This document shows, piece after piece, positions 5,077 to 6,807 of a DNA stretch of 6,807 nucleotides. Every line of letters starts with the position of its first letter. Position 1 is the stretch's first letter. The notes beneath the pieces were generated by a model. The model was not told the DNA's origin, did no database searches, and saw nothing but the letters and a program-made list of their open reading frames with translations. The translations under genes were made by a program, and so were the position numbers. Origin of the DNA: Planctomycetota bacterium (GTDB lineage: Bacteria; Planctomycetota; Phycisphaerae; Sedimentisphaerales; Anaerobacaceae); assembly GCA_023135255.1 (NCBI GenBank), contig JAGLTN010000468.1, positions 1 to 6,807 of the forward strand, in the 5' to 3' direction.

Positions 5077-6177
5077 ATGGGCACTTTTATAAAAAGAAGT
5101 TATTTTGTTTTATATTGTTTCTGTTTTTTTGCAATAGCTGCTGCGAATGTAATCGGCTGTACGATACCGGTTTTTCAGTACGCATTGCAAAACTGGCAAA
5201 GTGCAATCTACAAGGTTGAAATAAACACCACGGAAAATCCAACAACACAAGAGGCTGACATTATAGCGAAACTAAAAAGCAACCCCTCTGCTGCAAATTA
5301 TAAGATCGATGTTAAGGTTGAGGATGATAAACCATCTCAGCTAACGGTCTATTTTCCAACAGGTGATATCGCATGGAAAAAACCTTTGAGCCAGGAGGCG
5401 ATTGAAATACTTTTAGACAGCCCGGCAAGAAAGGAAATGGCCAAAAGACTGATAATGGGAGAGGCGGCTGTATGGCTTTTACTTGAATCCGGCGATAAGG
5501 CAAAAGATGATTCTGCTGAAAAAACATTGCAGCTGCAACTCAGGCGATTAGAAAAAGAAATCACATTAGCAAGTAATTCCATAGAGGATGATCCGCAAGG
5601 TGACCCTTCAATGCAGGTTGACAGCGTTGATATAAAATTTTCGGTAATAAAAATAGATCGCAAAAACAAAAATGAAGAATTCTTTATCGCATCTCTTTTG
5701 AAAACAGAAGTCGATTTAACCAGTTTTGATGGGCCTATAGCGTTTCCCGTTTTCGCAAGATCAATCGCACTTTACGCATTAGTTGGCAAAGGGATAACAC
5801 CTGTCAATATTGAACGGGCGTGCAGATTCATAGCTGGGCCCTGCTCGTGTGTTTTAAAAGTTGAAAATCCAGGTACGGATTTGCTGGTCTCCGCAAACTG
5901 GGACGATGCGGTAATAGATGAACCTTTGATAAAAGAGATCGAACTGCCTGAGCTTACCAGTATCACAAGCGCAAATTATCAAAATATAGACACCAATTCA
6001 AATACAGATACCAATTCAGAAGATGAATATGAGCTTGTTCTGTTATCTGATAATGTCAAAGAGGAAATGAAAAAAAATGATTCAAAACTCATTATCAATG
6101 TTGCATTTATTTTTGCAGCAGCAATAGTTTTGCTTGGGGTAGTTACAATAGTAACGAAAACTAAAAAGAAAAAATAA
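5077..6177 (+). CDS. Conserved envelope lipoprotein-like protein paired with an FtsX-type permease; C-terminal membrane helix
   Basis: This 366-residue protein opens with a basic, hydrophobic signal sequence ending in NVIGC, a good lipobox with C28 as the lipidated residue. Right after it comes TIPVFQYALQNW (29-40), which I recognise as the signature of an uncharacterised family (usually PVFRYALERW) in Planctomycetes and related phyla. Other family-like blocks are LIMGEAAVWLLLESGDKAKDD (125-145), FPVFARSIALYALVGKGIT (223-241) and GPCSCVLKVENPGTDLL (254-270), with a C-S-C pair at 256-258. A stretch at about 147-170 is charged and helical. An Asn/Asp/Thr/Ser-rich segment (298-316) leads to a membrane helix at about 338-360 and a lysine-rich tail, which would be cytoplasmic. 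The protein should therefore face the periplasm, anchored at one or both ends. The permease gene starts 14 bp later, so the two are almost surely one operon and probably work in one ABC system. The biochemical function is unknown; the C-S-C pair could bind metal or form a disulfide. Confidence 0.85.
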   Translation: MGTFIKRSYFVLYCFCFFAIAAANVIGCTIPVFQYALQNWQSAIYKVEINTTENPTTQEADIIAKLKSNPSAANYKIDVKVEDDKPSQLTVYFPTGDIAWKKPLSQEAIEILLDSPARKEMAKRLIMGEAAVWLLLESGDKAKDDSAEKTLQLQLRRLEKEITLASNSIEDDPQGDPSMQVDSVDIKFSVIKIDRKNKNEEFFIASLLKTEVDLTSFDGPIAFPVFARSIALYALVGKGITPVNIERACRFIAGPCSCVLKVENPGTDLLVSANWDDAVIDEPLIKEIELPELTSITSANYQNIDTNSNTDTNSEDEYELVLLSDNVKEEMKKNDSKLIINVAFIFAAAIVLLGVVTIVTKTKKKK

Positions 6178-6180
6178 AGG
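6177..6180 (+). promoter_or_regulatory. Ribosome-binding site of the permease gene
   Basis: AAGG overlaps the last base of the upstream stop codon and lies 11 bases before the ATG at 6192. The spacing is a little long but usable. It indicates translation of the permease from the same message as the lipoprotein-like gene. Confidence 0.4.
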
Positions 6181-6191
6181 TTAGTTCATTA

Positions 6192-6807
6192 ATGAAAATA
6201 TGGCAGTTTGTTATCAAGGAAGTTCTCTACCGGAAAACAAGTTTTCTGCTGACAGCTTTATGCGCTGCCGTTGCTGTTGGAGCTTTTGCCTGTGCTGCTT
6301 CACTTTTGAAAATAAATGATATAAAAGCGGGCTCAATACTGGCTGAAAAACAACAGCAGACGCAAAAGCAGATGGCTATCCTCAACGATGATATGAGAAA
6401 AGCAACTTTAAGGCTTGGCTTTAATCTTGCAATACTGCCAAAAGAGCAGGACATAGGCGACTGGTACGCAGATGATTTCGGCAGCACATACATGCCCTAT
6501 GAATATGTCGAAAAACTCGCAAATTCCGGCATAATTTCCATCAGACATTTACTGCCCGTATTGCAGCAGAAAATCACCTGGCCGGAATACAAAAGAAAAA
6601 TAATCCTTGTTGGCACACACGGCGAAGTCCCCAACCTGCACAAGAACAAAAAAGTCCCGCTGGTTCAGCCTGTACAGACGGGGCAGATAGTGCTTGGTTA
6701 TGAACTCAGTCAAAGCCTTGAACTAAATGTCGGCGATAAAGTAAAACTGATGGGTGAAGAATTCACTGTCTCTAAATGTTACACAGAAAGAGGCAACAAA
6801 GATGATA
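6192..6807 (+). CDS. ABC transporter permease, FtsX/MacB type (N-terminal part, runs off the window)
   Basis: The first 205 codons are present, with no stop before the window end. Residues 1-15 (MKIWQFVIKEVLYRK) are a short cytoplasmic start, followed by a membrane helix at about 16-38. The rest is the large extracytoplasmic domain that FtsX/MacB-type permeases carry between their first and second helices. It begins with a charged, probably coiled stretch (45-72). It then has family-like blocks LGFNLAILPKEQD (75-87), YMPYEYVEKLA (100-110), IRHLLPVLQQKI (117-128), ILVGTHGEVP (138-147), VLGYELSQSLELNVGDKVKL (167-186) and SKCYTERGNKDD (194-205). The ending GDKVKLMGEEFTV is typical of the MacB periplasmic core. 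Further helices and an ATPase gene are expected downstream. Such permeases usually do mechanical work on envelope lipids, lipoproteins or enzymes rather than pumping small solutes; the substrate here is unknown. It is translated 14 bp after the lipoprotein-like gene. Confidence 0.92.
   Translation, partial: MKIWQFVIKEVLYRKTSFLLTALCAAVAVGAFACAASLLKINDIKAGSILAEKQQQTQKQMAILNDDMRKATLRLGFNLAILPKEQDIGDWYADDFGSTYMPYEYVEKLANSGIISIRHLLPVLQQKITWPEYKRKIILVGTHGEVPNLHKNKKVPLVQPVQTGQIVLGYELSQSLELNVGDKVKLMGEEFTVSKCYTERGNKDD

Noticed and set aside
5312..5966. Three minus-strand frames (64-106 codons) opposite the lipoprotein-like gene.
   Set aside because: They are antisense to a well-supported gene, Ser-rich, and have no ribosome-binding sites or recognisable motifs.
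6227..6493. A minus-strand frame of 88 codons opposite the permease gene.
   Set aside because: It is antisense to conserved FtsX-type permease coding sequence and its Ala/Ser/Cys composition mirrors the other strand.

Overview
The window looks like the chromosome of an anaerobic, polysaccharide-associated planctomycete, most likely of the class Phycisphaerae (Sedimentisphaerales-like). The reasons are an AT-rich genome, a prepilin-type protein with an FTLVEV leader and a C-terminal DGHVE motif, a secreted beta-helix protein ending in a type I dockerin, an ECF sigma factor fused to a membrane-anchored C-terminal domain, and a lipoprotein/FtsX-type permease pair of a kind I associate with Planctomycetes and their relatives. 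The lineage is inferred from gene families; there is no rRNA or other marker here.

Layout. Positions 1-180 hold a copy of a dispersed repeat (1-67) and an open plus-strand frame of doubtful coding value. Three minus-strand genes follow. Read in their own direction they are an ECF sigma factor with a transmembrane segment and a large extracytoplasmic domain (4435-2645), then after 40 bp a secreted parallel beta-helix protein with a C-terminal dockerin (2604-1309), then after 153 bp with its own plausible promoter a prepilin-like protein (1155-181). A 641-bp AT-rich intergenic region (4436-5076) carries the second, inverted copy of the repeat (4874-4940), a degenerate third core, a 14-bp palindrome touching a TATAAT box, and divergent promoters. 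On the plus strand lie a lipoprotein-like gene with a C-terminal membrane helix (5077-6177) and, 14 bp on, the first 205 codons of an FtsX/MacB-type ABC permease that runs off the window.

How the genes may work together. The minus-strand genes suggest a regulator-plus-cell-surface module: a membrane-tethered sigma factor cotranscribed with a secreted, possibly scaffold-bound, dockerin protein. The plus-strand pair looks like the start of an envelope ABC transport or release system whose substrate is unknown.

The least expected signal is a 67-bp, ungapped, about 82% identical inverted repeat pair. It encloses the whole 4.9-kb sigma/beta-helix/prepilin block and reads inward from both ends. 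The substitutions between the copies do not look like protein-level selection, so it is better seen as a dispersed DNA element than as a gene fragment. No transposase, CRISPR array, tRNA or rRNA was seen.
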